From the NCBI RefSeq assembly GCF_007655135.1, contig NC_045131.1, forward strand, positions 23,234,001 to 23,298,000: a stretch of DNA of 64,000 bases, given 5' to 3'. The translations under genes were made by a program, and so were the position numbers. Source of the DNA: Punica granatum. Taxonomy: Eukaryota; Streptophyta; Magnoliopsida; Myrtales; Lythraceae. This document shows positions 35,615 to 46,734 of this stretch, piece by piece; position 1 is the stretch's first letter; each line of letters opens with the position of its first letter. The notes under the pieces were generated by a model, which had not been told where the DNA came from, did no database searches, and worked only from the letters and a program-made list of their open reading frames with translations.

Positions 35615-36264
35615 CATTCAAATTGTGGAATTCAATGGTTAATAACAAGGAACTATATTCATCACTGATTCATTTTGTTGAAGACCAAGATGCACTGAGT
35701 TTGAAAAAGAATCTAGTTTGATAAATAATCTAGGAAAAAAATAGCACTGAAATTAAATATATATTTGTATAAGGAGTATCTGTAATTTATTTATTGACCA
35801 CGTGATGATAAAAATTTAAATCTAACTTAATCTTTATTATTTATACATACATGTCGATCGGAATCATAGTTCACGACATTAAGCAACTATCCGAAGAGTA
35901 TTTTGGGGTAAGAGTTACTGACATTCGATTAGATTCAAGGGCTTGCGAGATCGATATTGCGGTAAGCTATCAAATTCTAGATTCCCAAAGATATACCGTA
36001 CCTCTGATGATATTTTAGCTTAACCCCAAGGTAACAAGGAAAACTAGCCGTTTTTTTGATTCGGATTAGGAAATTATAATTACAGCTATTTCTCAAATTA
36101 AGAAACTAACGCGGACTCTACTTCTTCTGAATTAGGAAATATTTCAAGAGTCAAGTCACTCACTCGCTCACCGCGTTCTGTTTCATTCTCCGATCACTCA
36201 CCGCGCTCTGTTTTCATTCTCCGATTACTCCCCCTTTTCTCTTTCCGATTATCGATCCATCGCC

Positions 36265-37179
36265 ATGGAGATTGCGAGACCTGTGATTGTCCGAGAGGTC
36301 TGGGCGCATAACCTGGAGAAAGAGTTCGCCTTGATACGTGTGGCCCTCCCCGGTTGCAGAATCGCTGCTATCGACACAGAGTTCCCAGGTCACATCTTCA
36401 AGTCCCAAGTCGACGGCCACCTGATCGCCCACCTCCCTCCTGCGGAGACCTACGAGCTGATGAAGTCGAACATTGACGCCCTCGAGATCATTCAAGTGGG
36501 TCTCGCCCTCTCCGACTCCTGCGGCCGGCTTCCTCACTTCGGCACTCCGTTTTCCTATGTGTGGCAGTTCAATTTCCAGGATTTTGACATCGAGACCAAT
36601 GCATATAATGAGGAGTCGATCAACCTGTTGAAATCCCAGGGCATTGATTTCTCGAAGAACAGGGAGATGGGTATCTCGTCCCGCGACTTCGTGAGGCAGC
36701 TATTCCTCTCTGGCCTCATCGGTGGTGGCCGTCCCATTAGTTGGGTCACTTTTCACGGGTCCTACGACTTCGGGTTCATGATCAAGATGCTGACCCGGCA
36801 ACCCCTTCCGACCCACATGCTCGATTTTCTGAGATTGTTGAAACGCTTCTTCGGGTTCTGCATTTACGACGTGAAGCACATGATCAAATCTTGTGACGGC
36901 CTTTACGGGGGCCTAGAGCGGGTCGCGAAGTCCCTCAATGTTGATCGAATCGCTGGTAAGAGCCATCAGGCTGGGTCCGACAGCCTCCTCACCCTTCAAA
37001 CATTTTTCAAGCTGATTGGGAGCCGGAAGCCATTCACAGACAACACTGAGGGTATGGCTCTGTTCAGGTTTTGTTCGGTGCTGTTTGGATTAGAAGCTCC
37101 TATGCAGTGGAGATGTTCCGGTCTTCTGTTCGGGTCGCATCTCCATTGGGATAACTTCCATGCTCGACACTTATGTTGA
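36265..37179 (+). CDS. CCR4-associated factor 1 (CAF1) family poly(A) deadenylase
   Basis: An intronless ORF of 304 aa, the typical form of plant CAF1 genes. It belongs to the DEDD superfamily of 3'-5' exonucleases that shorten mRNA poly(A) tails as part of the CCR4-NOT complex. Catalytic residues are all in place: D37 and E39 in IAAIDTEFPG, D168 in FHGSYDFGFMIK, and H234 and D239 in KSHQAGSDSLLT. IDALEIIQVGL and the WQFNF strand are also typical. The start is the first ATG after a leader with CTCACCGCG(C/T)TCTG repeated at 36165-36215, and the context CGCCATGG is good. Odd: after about residue 265 the usual short C-terminal end is replaced by a longer Phe/Cys/Trp-rich tail (…GSHLHWDNFHARHLC), and a duplicated block starts 24 bp after the stop. 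The tail may be altered. The core enzyme looks intact. Confidence 0.93.
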   Translation: MEIARPVIVREVWAHNLEKEFALIRVALPGCRIAAIDTEFPGHIFKSQVDGHLIAHLPPAETYELMKSNIDALEIIQVGLALSDSCGRLPHFGTPFSYVWQFNFQDFDIETNAYNEESINLLKSQGIDFSKNREMGISSRDFVRQLFLSGLIGGGRPISWVTFHGSYDFGFMIKMLTRQPLPTHMLDFLRLLKRFFGFCIYDVKHMIKSCDGLYGGLERVAKSLNVDRIAGKSHQAGSDSLLTLQTFFKLIGSRKPFTDNTEGMALFRFCSVLFGLEAPMQWRCSGLLFGSHLHWDNFHARHLC

Positions 37180-37202
37180 TCTTTTAATTTCCGGAATATC
37201 AG

Positions 37203-39181
37203 ATGTCTGAAAAGAATGCTATTTCTTGTAAATCCGATAGGTGTTTTAGTCATATCTCCTTGTATATTCTGCATCCAAGTTCTACTGCAATTCTCTTTAC
37301 CGTAAGCCTTCAGTATTTTTTTTTTTACAATTTGAAGAGGGTTCTGCCTTTCATTCTGATTAGTCGACCTCATCAGTTCAATCGCCTAATCTTGTACTGG
37401 TAATCCAGTAGATGGTAACGTTGAAAATTTTACATGCAATTGTGAGCGAATCGGTCGATGGCATGGCCTTTCAATATCATAAAACAGTATAAGAGAACTT
37501 TACTGCAAAAGGAAAATCAGTTTCGGAAACTAAACTCTTAACAAGCAAATGAAGTAGGAAAAGGCATTCTCCTGGCTCATTGTATTACCAAACCAGGAAC
37601 TAATCGCCATTTTTGTGTGTTCGTTCCATAAAGCATGTGGCAACACATTAAGCCTCCGTTTGATTCAATGAAAATAAAATCCACAGAAAATGAATTCTCG
37701 GAAAGTAATTGTCCAAGAGATAATAAGCTAGCTAGAAGAAAGTGCATAAAAAGAAGGGGAAAAACGTAGTTTACAACTGCAGGATGACTCTATCCGTGAT
37801 TTGGTAGCTCAATTTCGATATAGAAAAACCATTTAGCACAGGCCTTATCGCCCGACAAGGAGAAAAATATATGGCTGGGGCTCTGTTTGAAGCCGCACCT
37901 GATCAGGGAGAAGCTGCACTAGTATTGACACAATGAGAACAGAATGAGGATGGCACCATGAGCTAGGCCCTTTTATTCTCGGATTTTGTTCTGTTACCCC
38001 TTTCTTTTAATCAAATATGTTATGCCATTCGGTTCGATTTGGATTTCATATGTTGCGTCTGATCCAAGAAGGATACAGCTTGGTAACTAGTATCTCCAGT
38101 TTATCTTTTTATCTTCTTTTTTTTTCTTTTATTTGCTGGATGAGTATCCATTATTATTAATCATGTACGATAATGTCATAATAGAAACTAATGTCTGAAA
38201 AGAATGCTATTTCTTGTAAATCCGATAGGTGTTTTAGTCATATCTCCTTGTATATTCTGCATCCAAGTTCTACTGCAATTCTCTTTCCCGTAAGCCTTCA
38301 GTTTTTTTACAATTTGAAGAAGGTTCTGCCTTTCAATCTGATTAGTCGACCTCATCAGTTCAATCGCCTAATCTTGTACTGGTAATCCAGTAGATGGTAA
38401 TGTTGAAGTTTTAAATGCAATTGTGAGCGAATCGGTTGATGGCGTGGCCTTTTAATATCACAAAACAGTATGAGAGAACTTGACTGCAAAAAGAAAATCA
38501 GTTTTGGAAACTATGCTCTAACAAGCAAATGAAGCTTGAAAAGGCATTCTCCTGGCTCATTGTGTTACCAAACCGGGAGCTAATAGCCATTTTTGTGTGT
38601 TCGTTTCATAAAGCCGGCGGCAACACATTAACCCTCCGCTTGTTTCAAGGAAATTAAGCTCACGAGGAAAATAAATTCCACAAAAAATGAATTCTCGGAA
38701 AGTAATTTTACAAATGATAATAGGCTAGCTAGAAGAAAGTGCATAAAAAGAAGGGGAAAAACGTAGTTTACAACTGCAGGATGACTCTATCCGTGATTTG
38801 GTAGCTCAATTTCGATATAGAAAAACCATTTAGCTCAGGCCTTATCGCCTGACAAGGAGAAAAATATATGGTTGGGGCTCAGTTTGAAGCCGCACCTGAT
38901 CAGGGAGAAGCTGCACTAGTATTTGACACAATGAGAACAGAATGAGGATGGCACCATGAGCTAAGCCGTTTTATTGTCGGATTTTGTTCTGTTACCCCTT
39001 TCTTTTAATCGAATATGTTATGCCATTCGGTTCGATTTGGATTTCATATGTTGCGTCTGATCCAAGAAGGATACAGCTCGGTAACTAGTATGTCAAGTTT
39101 ATCTTCTTTTTTAAAAAAAAAAATTGCTGGATGAGTTTATCTATTATTATTAATCATGTACGATAATGTCAATAGAAACTG
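37203..39181. repeat. 988-bp tandem duplication downstream of CAF1
   Basis: Two direct copies, 37203-38190 and 38191-39181, starting ATGTCTGAAAAGAATGC and ending CGATAATGTC..AATAGAAACT. They are highly similar along their whole length, with a ~20-bp indel near 38660 and scattered substitutions. The unit begins just after the CAF1 stop codon, so it probably duplicates the 3' UTR and downstream DNA but no coding part. The short ORFs in both copies are not genes. Confidence 0.92.
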
Positions 39182-42100
39182 ACGTCTAACTTAAGCCTCA
39201 ATAAATTACTTATGTGACCGTGAGAGTCAGAGTTTAGAACATCAGGCAACTAGCAAGAGAGTACTTGAGTCAGAACTTCAGGGCTCGATAAAGCACAAAA
39301 CATATTCTGAGATATGTAGGTCTAGCTCAGGATGACATGAATTTTTCTACTCTCTTGGCTTTCTCAAAGAACGTAGTTCCCTTCTGAAAATCTGATTGGA
39401 TATGTCCAACTAGGCAAGAAAGCGAAGAAAAGAAGCATAAATTCTACTAGTTCGTTTGTAACGCTTCTTATTTCATTGGATACATCTCATCTTCTATTTC
39501 CATCTTTGTAATTTCAGCAACAGGTATTCACCGTACTGTCATGCGAACAATTAATATACCATCTTTGATCATGGAAAATGCAATTTTTGTTATACTCATC
39601 TCTTTTGGAGATATGGCATCATTTGACTTGAATAACTTCATTTGCCTTCCGCGGGTTCTGTCTTTTAACTGTACGCTCAGTTGATAAGTTAAATCTGCTC
39701 TAACTGACTTCTATGGGATCTTAAGAACGATGAAAAATCATAAGTTTTTCCACGAAGTAGCCTAATGTTAAGCTTGGAACCTGTACAATAATAGCTTTTG
39801 AAATATATGTACGGGTTATCTATAAGAAAGTATGAAACATCTACCACTTAAAAGAATAGGGAATAAAATCAAAAAGATATCAGGGTCAAATGAAACATAT
39901 TGTAGTAAGACAAGCTACAATAGTAACATATGAAAAAATACGAGACACTTAATGCAGAGGAATTAAGTAGAATTGTATGCTAAAAAATATAGTGGCAATT
40001 TTATGTGTAATACAAATAGATATGTTATAGGTATATCTACAAACCATGAATTAATATTTACATTTTTATAAAATTAATTATATCTTTATATTTAATATTC
40101 ATATAAACTTTTCAATTTCGTACTTTCTTATCATGTTATGTAATTAAGTTTCTCATTTTTTCTTCACGTCTATATGTTTATTAAACTAAGATAATTTCGA
40201 ATCTAGAGTCTTATATCAATTTTAAAATAAGAAAAGCAATGTTAATTTATTAATATTTCGTACTTTCCAATGTTACTAATATCATTTTTCTCACTTCTAT
40301 CATATGAAAATATTAGTGATTGAGATCTTTTTTGGAGATCGGCGGCATGACGCGAACCCTTTGCTTGTAAATCAAACTAAAACTCTTGTTTCACATGGAT
40401 ATATGTCAAGCTATCAATTTTTGCATTTTTTTTTATCTTGATTTCTTCGTACTAGTTTATAATCTCATTAAGACTTATATATATATATATATATATTATA
40501 TTTTTTGATAGAGTTATTTTCTTGATCAATCCATATATATATATATATATTAGTAATAGTTTATAAATTTTTTATTAACCCATATATATTTTAAATTTTT
40601 ATATTCTAATTATTTTATTTACCTATATAGAAAAATTTTATTTCAAGTCGCCACCAATTTAATTAGTTTTTATCATGACTTCGAACTTTTTTTTTATGAA
40701 ATGCAAGGTTACTCAAGCATGTCTACAATTCTCGCTTGAGTTGGTCATGGTCAAGATGCTTTAATTGATTTTGAAGATCACTTAAAATTAAAGGTGTTCT
40801 CAATGATTTTTTAAGCTAATTCAAATGAGAATTTCTTCCAATTAAACTTTTATATATTTCTGCATTCGTGTCCTTTTTTATATTCATTACATATACTTTT
40901 AAGATGGATTTGGATCTTTCCTCCCATATTCATGTATGCTTTTCGAGATAAATTAATATTATAATTTTCATTTAAATTTATACTTAAAAAAATTACAATA
41001 ATGATAATATTTTATATTTATAGGTTTGTTGTACTTTTATAATATGGTGCATCTTTTCAACACTATAATGAATCCTATAAATTTTTTGCTTTTTATTTCT
41101 AAATAAAAGAATCCTCATAATATTCTAGCGCATCCTAGCCTAATATTGTGTGTCAAAAAGATATGGGGATCAAATGAAATATATTGCAATAAAAACAAGT
41201 TATAATAATAACATATAAAAAAGTATGAGATAATAGATATGATATAATTATATCTATAAAGCATGAATTAATATTTTAATCTTCACAAAATTAATTATAT
41301 CTTTTACATATAATTTTCTCCTTTCTATGTAGATATTATTTAATCACTATATTTAATATTTCATACAAACTTTTACTTGTTTATACTTTTCTTATCATAT
41401 CATCTAATGAAGCTTCTCATTTTTTTCCTACGTCTATATGTTTATTAAACTAAGACAATTATCAATTTAAAGTGTTATATCAATTTTAATAATAAGTCAC
41501 ACGATAACAATTTGTTAATATTTTATACTTTTCAATATTACTTATATCATTTCTCGCCCTTTTATCATATAAAAATATTGTTGACAGAGAACTTTTATAG
41601 GGATCCGCGACATCGTGCGGGCCCCTTTTGGAGTACGTTGTTATAAATGATGGTCCACGATGCTTTAGACAACTTAGGTTTGACTTAAAGCTCAAGAAAT
41701 GAGAATCTAGAGAAATGTTCCTGTCAATACTTACTGCAGCCTACACTTGATTAGTGAAGACTCCCAAGTACTTGATCCGAAATTCTCAAGAGTCTGTAGA
41801 GGGAGAGAGAGGTGGCTGGGGAGAGGGAAAGGGGGAGAGGGAAAGGGGAGAATAAATTAGGAGATCGTATTAATTTCGATCCTTCACTTCAAACAGGAGA
41901 TATAAGTAAAAATATGTAGGAATTCAAAGAGTGAATCAATCACACGATGCAAAATTGACTAAAAAGCCTACGTGGCCGGTTCACATTGCGTGAACAATGG
42001 TACCTCATCACACAAGTTCGGGTAGTCTGTTTTAATTATCTATATATAGATTGTTTAACGTAAATATATGAAAACCACAATGCACATAAATGATAATTCA

Positions 42101-42440
42101 GTATGTAAATGAGATATACGGTTGGGAGATCATTTCATTCTTTAAAGAGAAAAAGGCTGAAAGAAAAGAGTTTATTGCTTTTTGTAATTTTATTTTTCAA
42201 TGAATATCTGTAAAGACAACGAAAGTATTCTTATTCCTCTTCTGAAAATATCCAAATTTTGATGCATAATACTTGAGAGAGAGTTTGGACTGTATAGGAA
42301 TACATCTATTATAATATGGAAAAGCCAGCAAGCGCTTATGAAAGGCTGCAATTTTAAAACTCTTTCAGCTCGTGGTTAATCATTCTTTGGACTATGTCGA
42401 ATAGGGAGAATTGTGTATTTATCTTTTCAAATTTTCAGTT
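39182..42440. other. Gene-free AT-rich stretch with a 0.5-kb direct repeat
   Basis: No coding region. Two diverged copies of a ~490-bp unit are visible at 39868-40362 and 41151-41635 (1.28 kb apart), sharing TCTATATGTTTATTAAACTA and ending in GC-rich motifs (GATCGGCGGCATGACGCG and GATCCGCGACATCGTGCGGG). A short purine-rich (GAGAGGGAAAGGGG) patch lies at 41810-41855. Confidence 0.55.
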
Positions 42441-42447
42441 AAACCAC

Positions 42448-43196
42448 TAATTAACATCTTAAAATTTTAATTGAATATGGGCCAAAATCCATATGAGCCC
42501 AACGGAATTTTAATATGGTATTAGAACTACAGTTCTACATGTTTGTGCATGCTCGCACCACACCAAGCCTAGTATTTCAAAAGTAACCAAAAGAGCAACT
42601 CGTGTTAGTTGCTTGAGCACAAAAAAAGCCGGTCTTGAAGCCAGTTATTGAGAGTGGGTGTTAAGGGGCACGTGACAACATATAGGCAAGTGAAAAAGAA
42701 AAAGCCACGGGCTGCATGTAAGAGTAGATGTTGAGGAGTTAGAAAAAAAAATCCCACATTGGAAAATCAATTACCAAACTAAGGGTTTATGTGTGGTTTA
42801 GATTTCATCATTTAACGGCTTGAACTTTTGGATTGAAAATGGGCGTGATCATATATAGGCCTAATGGGTTTTTCGCATGGTATTAGAGTAAGTAATACTT
42901 TTGCACGCTCGTATGGGCTCACACCACACCAAGTTTAATATCTCTTTGTGTGGGCAACCAGAAGTGCAACCATAGTCAGTTCTTGAGGACGGGTTCTTCA
43001 GATCCATGTGGCACGTGTGGGTAAAACGGAAAAAGCACATGTTGCCTTGTGAGGGTGGTGTTAAGAGTTTAATTCCACATGGAAAAATCAAATAGAAAAG
43101 TATGGCTTTATAAGCGATTGGGTTTCACTGCCTATCAGCTCGAGTTTTTGAGTTAGAAATTGGTTCAATCGCTTATAAGTCCAATGAAATTTTACA
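42448..43196 (+). mobile_element. Tandem TRIM retrotransposon (three LTRs, two internal regions)
   Basis: Terminal-repeat retrotransposon in miniature. A decayed LTR end at about 42448-42515 is followed by primer-site-like TGGTATTAGAAC (42516-42527) and internal region 1 (to 42728). Then LTR 42729-42877 (TGTTGAGGAG...TCGCA, with AATCCCACATTGGAAAATC), primer site TGGTATTAGAGT (42878-42889), internal region 2 (to 43058, homologous to region 1 with CACACCACACCAAG), and LTR 43059-43196. There is no coding capacity, as usual for TRIMs. LTRs of about 140-150 bp fit the class. Sharing one LTR between two internal regions indicates unequal recombination. Confidence 0.75.
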
Positions 43197-43381
43197 AACG
43201 TATCATATGCAATGAACTCTTATCATGCGTCCTTATTATCTGTACATAATGATATATAATTTTGAACTTTTTCAAAAATTTAAAAATCTTCTCAATTATT
43301 TAAAAACTCATCGAAATACGATATGCTTTTTCTAATTCAATGCATTGAAAATCTTATAAATAGTATAATTTTTTCGATGTC

Positions 43382-43545
43382 CACTATGATATCTACAAAC
43401 CCAATGGACCCATGACTAATCGAGCTGGGTTAGCCCATTAAAGAATATATTCTCCTAACATGCATTTTTTTTTTCCATTTATAAGACTCTAATCAGGGAC
43501 CTTACTTAAGGGAAATAAGCGCCGAATCGTTTGAACTAATTCGTA
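43382..43545 (-). mobile_element. tRNA-derived SINE copy, minus strand
   Basis: Complement of the family: tail end near 43382 (ATCTACAAACCCAATGGACC), CTAATCGAGCTGGGTTAG, GCCCATTAAAGAATA, an A/T run, and a tRNA-like head near 43500-43545 whose complement reads GGCGCTTATTTCCCTTAAG. Moderately diverged. Confidence 0.55.
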
Positions 43546-43666
43546 TTGGTATGAATAGTGGAATTGAAAATTCAATTTACATATATCTTTTATTTGCTTC
43601 AGCTTTTTATAGACCACTACTCTTGCATGATGTCTTTTCATGATATATCTACTATATTCCGATTAA

Positions 43667-44190
43667 AGGTATTTGGTTGTACAAGGGAATCGATTTCCCC
43701 ATTTTGGGGAATCACTCATTCCCTGAGGTCCCCCTGGGAATAAAGAAGGGGGAATCAAAATTAATTTACTCTATTTTTTCTAATTTAATTTTGGGCTGAA
43801 AGTTCGATTAGAAAATGAAAAGAAATTTTGTAAATGGTCCATGCACAACAATCGATAGAAAGACTATTGGTTCTCAAGATCAACAAATATGGTCGGCATA
43901 TTAATTGATGGGGGTATTTCGTGTATCAGCAATTGCACAAACACACTCAACAATTTCAAGATACGTTATATAAATAATTATTAATTATTACTTGAAATAC
44001 TACGAATAATTACATATATTGAAATTTGATTTCGATTCCGTAGGCAAATGAACCAAATAGAAACATATGGAATTGCATATTGATTCCTTATTAAACATGA
44101 CATAAATGAAAACTTATAATTCCATTTTCGATTCTATCCCATCCCACCTCAATCCATTTCTATTTGCATACTCTGAACCAAAGGGGACCT
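43667..44190. mobile_element. Probable MITE of the TTTGGTT type
   Basis: The left end reads AGGTATTTGGTT. The complement of the right end reads AGGTCCCCTTTGGTTC. Near the ends are GGAATCGATTTCCCC and ATTCCATTTTCGATTC, related words in opposite orientation. No ORF. The target duplication is uncertain. Confidence 0.4.
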
Positions 44191-44660
44191 ACATATGTTG
44201 TTCGTATTCTTAAAAAATTACAGCAGATATTTATTTCTATTTTTTTATTATTAATTATTTATATTTTCTGATAATGTAAAGTTATACAATTACTATTGAT
44301 TATGAGGAGAGTGAGGAATACTAGACTCCATTTGATTCCGGAGTTAAACTAGGAGAAAACCCGTTTAATTTTTTAAAAATCAAAACATATGATCACAACT
44401 CTTCTGAAGAACAAAAATTTTCCAAACCAACAATAAAATGGGAGCAAAGCAACTATTTAAATGTTAATAATTAGCATTGTCAACTCATAGCAGTTAAGGC
44501 GATCGCAATAGCATATAAAAATAATCAAATTCTAATTCTATGGAACGGCCCTATGAATAAATTTGGTAGTAGTAAAGGGAAAACCTCATGAATCCTCGTG
44601 AAACAACCAAACTGATATAGGGTATTGTGTTGGTGCTGCATAAATATGCACATAGTATAC

Positions 44661-44698
<38 letters not shown>

Positions 44699-45593
44699 AG
44701 CTCGGAAAGGTCATAAAAATTATTTCATTAATAAATAAATAAGCAAATTTCATATCTATTCATTAAATATTCAACTACCTTTGTATTTAGATATTCTACT
44801 CTTTACGTGCAAACGTTATACTTTCTTATATATTGAAACGACATTTATATATATAAATAAATTGACTCTACATTTATACTTATATATTTTCTACTTCTTA
44901 CATGCGATGATATAGATGTCATGCTGTACTTTGAAATGCAGAACTGTCGAAAGTGTTGTACCGTTTCATGTGTATCTTCTTTCAAAATGCTTTCAATATC
45001 CACTATATATTGAATTTCCTATTGAACTTCCATGTCAAGTCCATCCAATAATAAGGCCCAGTCCTGACATGGTCAAGTTCGGTCCAATTAGTCAATATCT
45101 GAAATAGTTAATATTTTTTTATATTTTTTAATTGTAAGGGCGAAGGACGCGTGACATCAAGGAGAGGTTCTCCTTATATAGCTAAGCACACTGTTTCGAG
45201 AGGGCAATCATAAAAGAAATATCAGATTGCTGATATGGAAGTCGTACATATTTCTTTAATAAAAATATTAGTATTTCCTTGTATATAAACAATGATGTGG
45301 CAAAGCGGCGAAGCTCTATTTTATATTTTTTATGATGTGATAGTGTGAAAATTTCATTTGGGACTTTATTATTACATATATATATGTATAGATTCTACTC
45401 CAACTCCATTACCCTCCAGTCCAGTCCAGTCTATTCTTCTCTCAATTCAACAATATAATCATTATTTTTTTTATATAAGTCATGGAGCATGGGATAGTTC
45501 CATAAAAAAAATATTGCAATTAATAATAAAAAAAAGTATGAATTTATGTACATATGTCATTACAAAAAATGTGATCTTCAAATTCAAATAAAC

Positions 45594-45944
45594 CATAACT
45601 GGGTGATATTGAGCAGAAGCTGTTGGTACTTCGAAATTCTCAATAGCATATACAGATCCTTTATCTAATTGGCTTTTAAGTTTATCCACTTGATATTTTC
45701 GCACAGTTGCATGAATTGAGTTATTCTATCAAAACCAAAAATTAAAAATACAATTTACTTTTCCTCATTCATTATAAATATAACAATTAATAAGAAACTT
45801 CACTTCTTCGTCTAGAAGAATCATATCCATGCTAATTAAATCGTTACTATTTGCGTTCATATCTTCCCATAATTTTATCACTCTGACTTTTATTTTCCAT
45901 GAATCTTTCTTGGGTGCTAGCTCTTTCAATAAATTATAAGACAT
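45594..45944 (-). pseudogene. Two-exon RPA70/DUF223-like fragment
   Basis: Minus strand. Exon 1 runs 45944-45804 (47 codons, starting MSYNLLKELAPKKDSWKIKV, with LWEDMN and ISMDMILLDEE), then a GT-AG intron, then exon 2 at 45725-45594 (44 codons, NNSIHATVRKYQVDKLKSQL, then GSVYAIENFEV). This is the N-terminal OB-fold of replication protein A large-subunit-like proteins (DUF223), a domain very abundant in plants because autonomous Helitrons carry RPA-like genes. Both exons are open and the splice sites are consensus, but the rest of the protein is missing. It is probably a Helitron-derived remnant; a captured host RPA fragment is the alternative. Confidence 0.65.
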
Positions 45945-45948
45945 CCTG

Positions 45949-45984
<36 letters not shown>

Positions 45985-46017
45985 AATTAAATATAAAAGT
46001 TTCAAATTAAAATAAAA

Positions 46018-46730
46018 AAGGTTTAAGGATGTTTTTTCATTGTTGATAACAAAATTTAAATCTCATCATATACTGTACTACACGAAGTTGATGGAACAAT
46101 TCTAGCTTCTAAGTAAGATTACAATCACAAACTCAATGGCATATATCAAGTAAAAACAACTTGCTTAATAACATTCCCAGGCAGGGGAAACACTATAAAC
46201 CGAGCCCAACATATAATATCAAAAGAGAGTTGATTGATGATGGAAGGGTAAGGGTGGGGGACTACCAGATGTGACAATGCGGAGATAATTTGTTCAGAAA
46301 GCCTATGTAAATTCAAATCTACTGCTGAAAACTCCATGTAAAAATCAAAATTTACACCAACTCAACAATCCTCTGCCCACTGAAGACCCTACCAGAGCAA
46401 GACATATCCTTTCATGTTTCAGCGTCTTAATTTGACTTCATTTCAATCAAATAAACCATGAAGCTATACCCAGTTGCTAATAATAAAAGGATAGTTAGCA
46501 TACGGTGCCTCATCGAATCATGTGATTAAAAAAAAAACAAAACCCTCTATGTGTAAAAATCAAAATTTACACTAATTTTTTTTAAATAAAAAAAGATTTA
46601 ATGATGCCTTTTCATTGTTGCTAACAAAATTTAAATCTCATCATATGCTGTACTACCCTAAGGTGATGGAACAATTCTAGCTTGCAAGTAAGATTACAAC
46701 CACAAACTCAATAGCATATATCACAGAATT
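46018..46730. repeat. Direct repeat pair, about 130 bp each
   Basis: The blocks at 46018-46150 and 46585-46728 share CATTGTTG.TAACAAAATT, TAAATCTCATCATATRCTGT and CACAAACTCAAT.GCATAT. A shorter word, AAAAATCAAAATTTACAC, also repeats at 46337 and 46555. This suggests a partial local duplication near the RPA-like fragment. Confidence 0.65.
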
Positions 46731-46734
46731 TTGG

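Larger units (their letters stand above)
34180..36160. other. Intergenic spacer between MBOAT gene and CAF1
   Basis: Contains a SINE copy (34930-35095) and an (AT)n tract at 35587-35614. A minus-strand ORF at 34652-34407 (81 codons, containing NEVKKFTMYSGLIGKLSAER) has no recognisable family and no splice partners. I do not call it as a gene. Confidence 0.4.
43200..45590. other. Gene-free AT-rich stretch with SINE and MITE copies
   Basis: Holds a minus-strand SINE (43382-43545), a probable MITE (43667-44190) and an (AT)n tract (44664-44696). From 44700 to 45590 there is only AT-rich DNA with short chance ORFs. Confidence 0.45.

Noticed and set aside
37203..38385. Paired ORFs beginning MSEKNAISCKSDR downstream of CAF1
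   Set aside because: Both copies lie in the duplicated probable 3' UTR, show different lengths after a T-run indel, and have no known domain.
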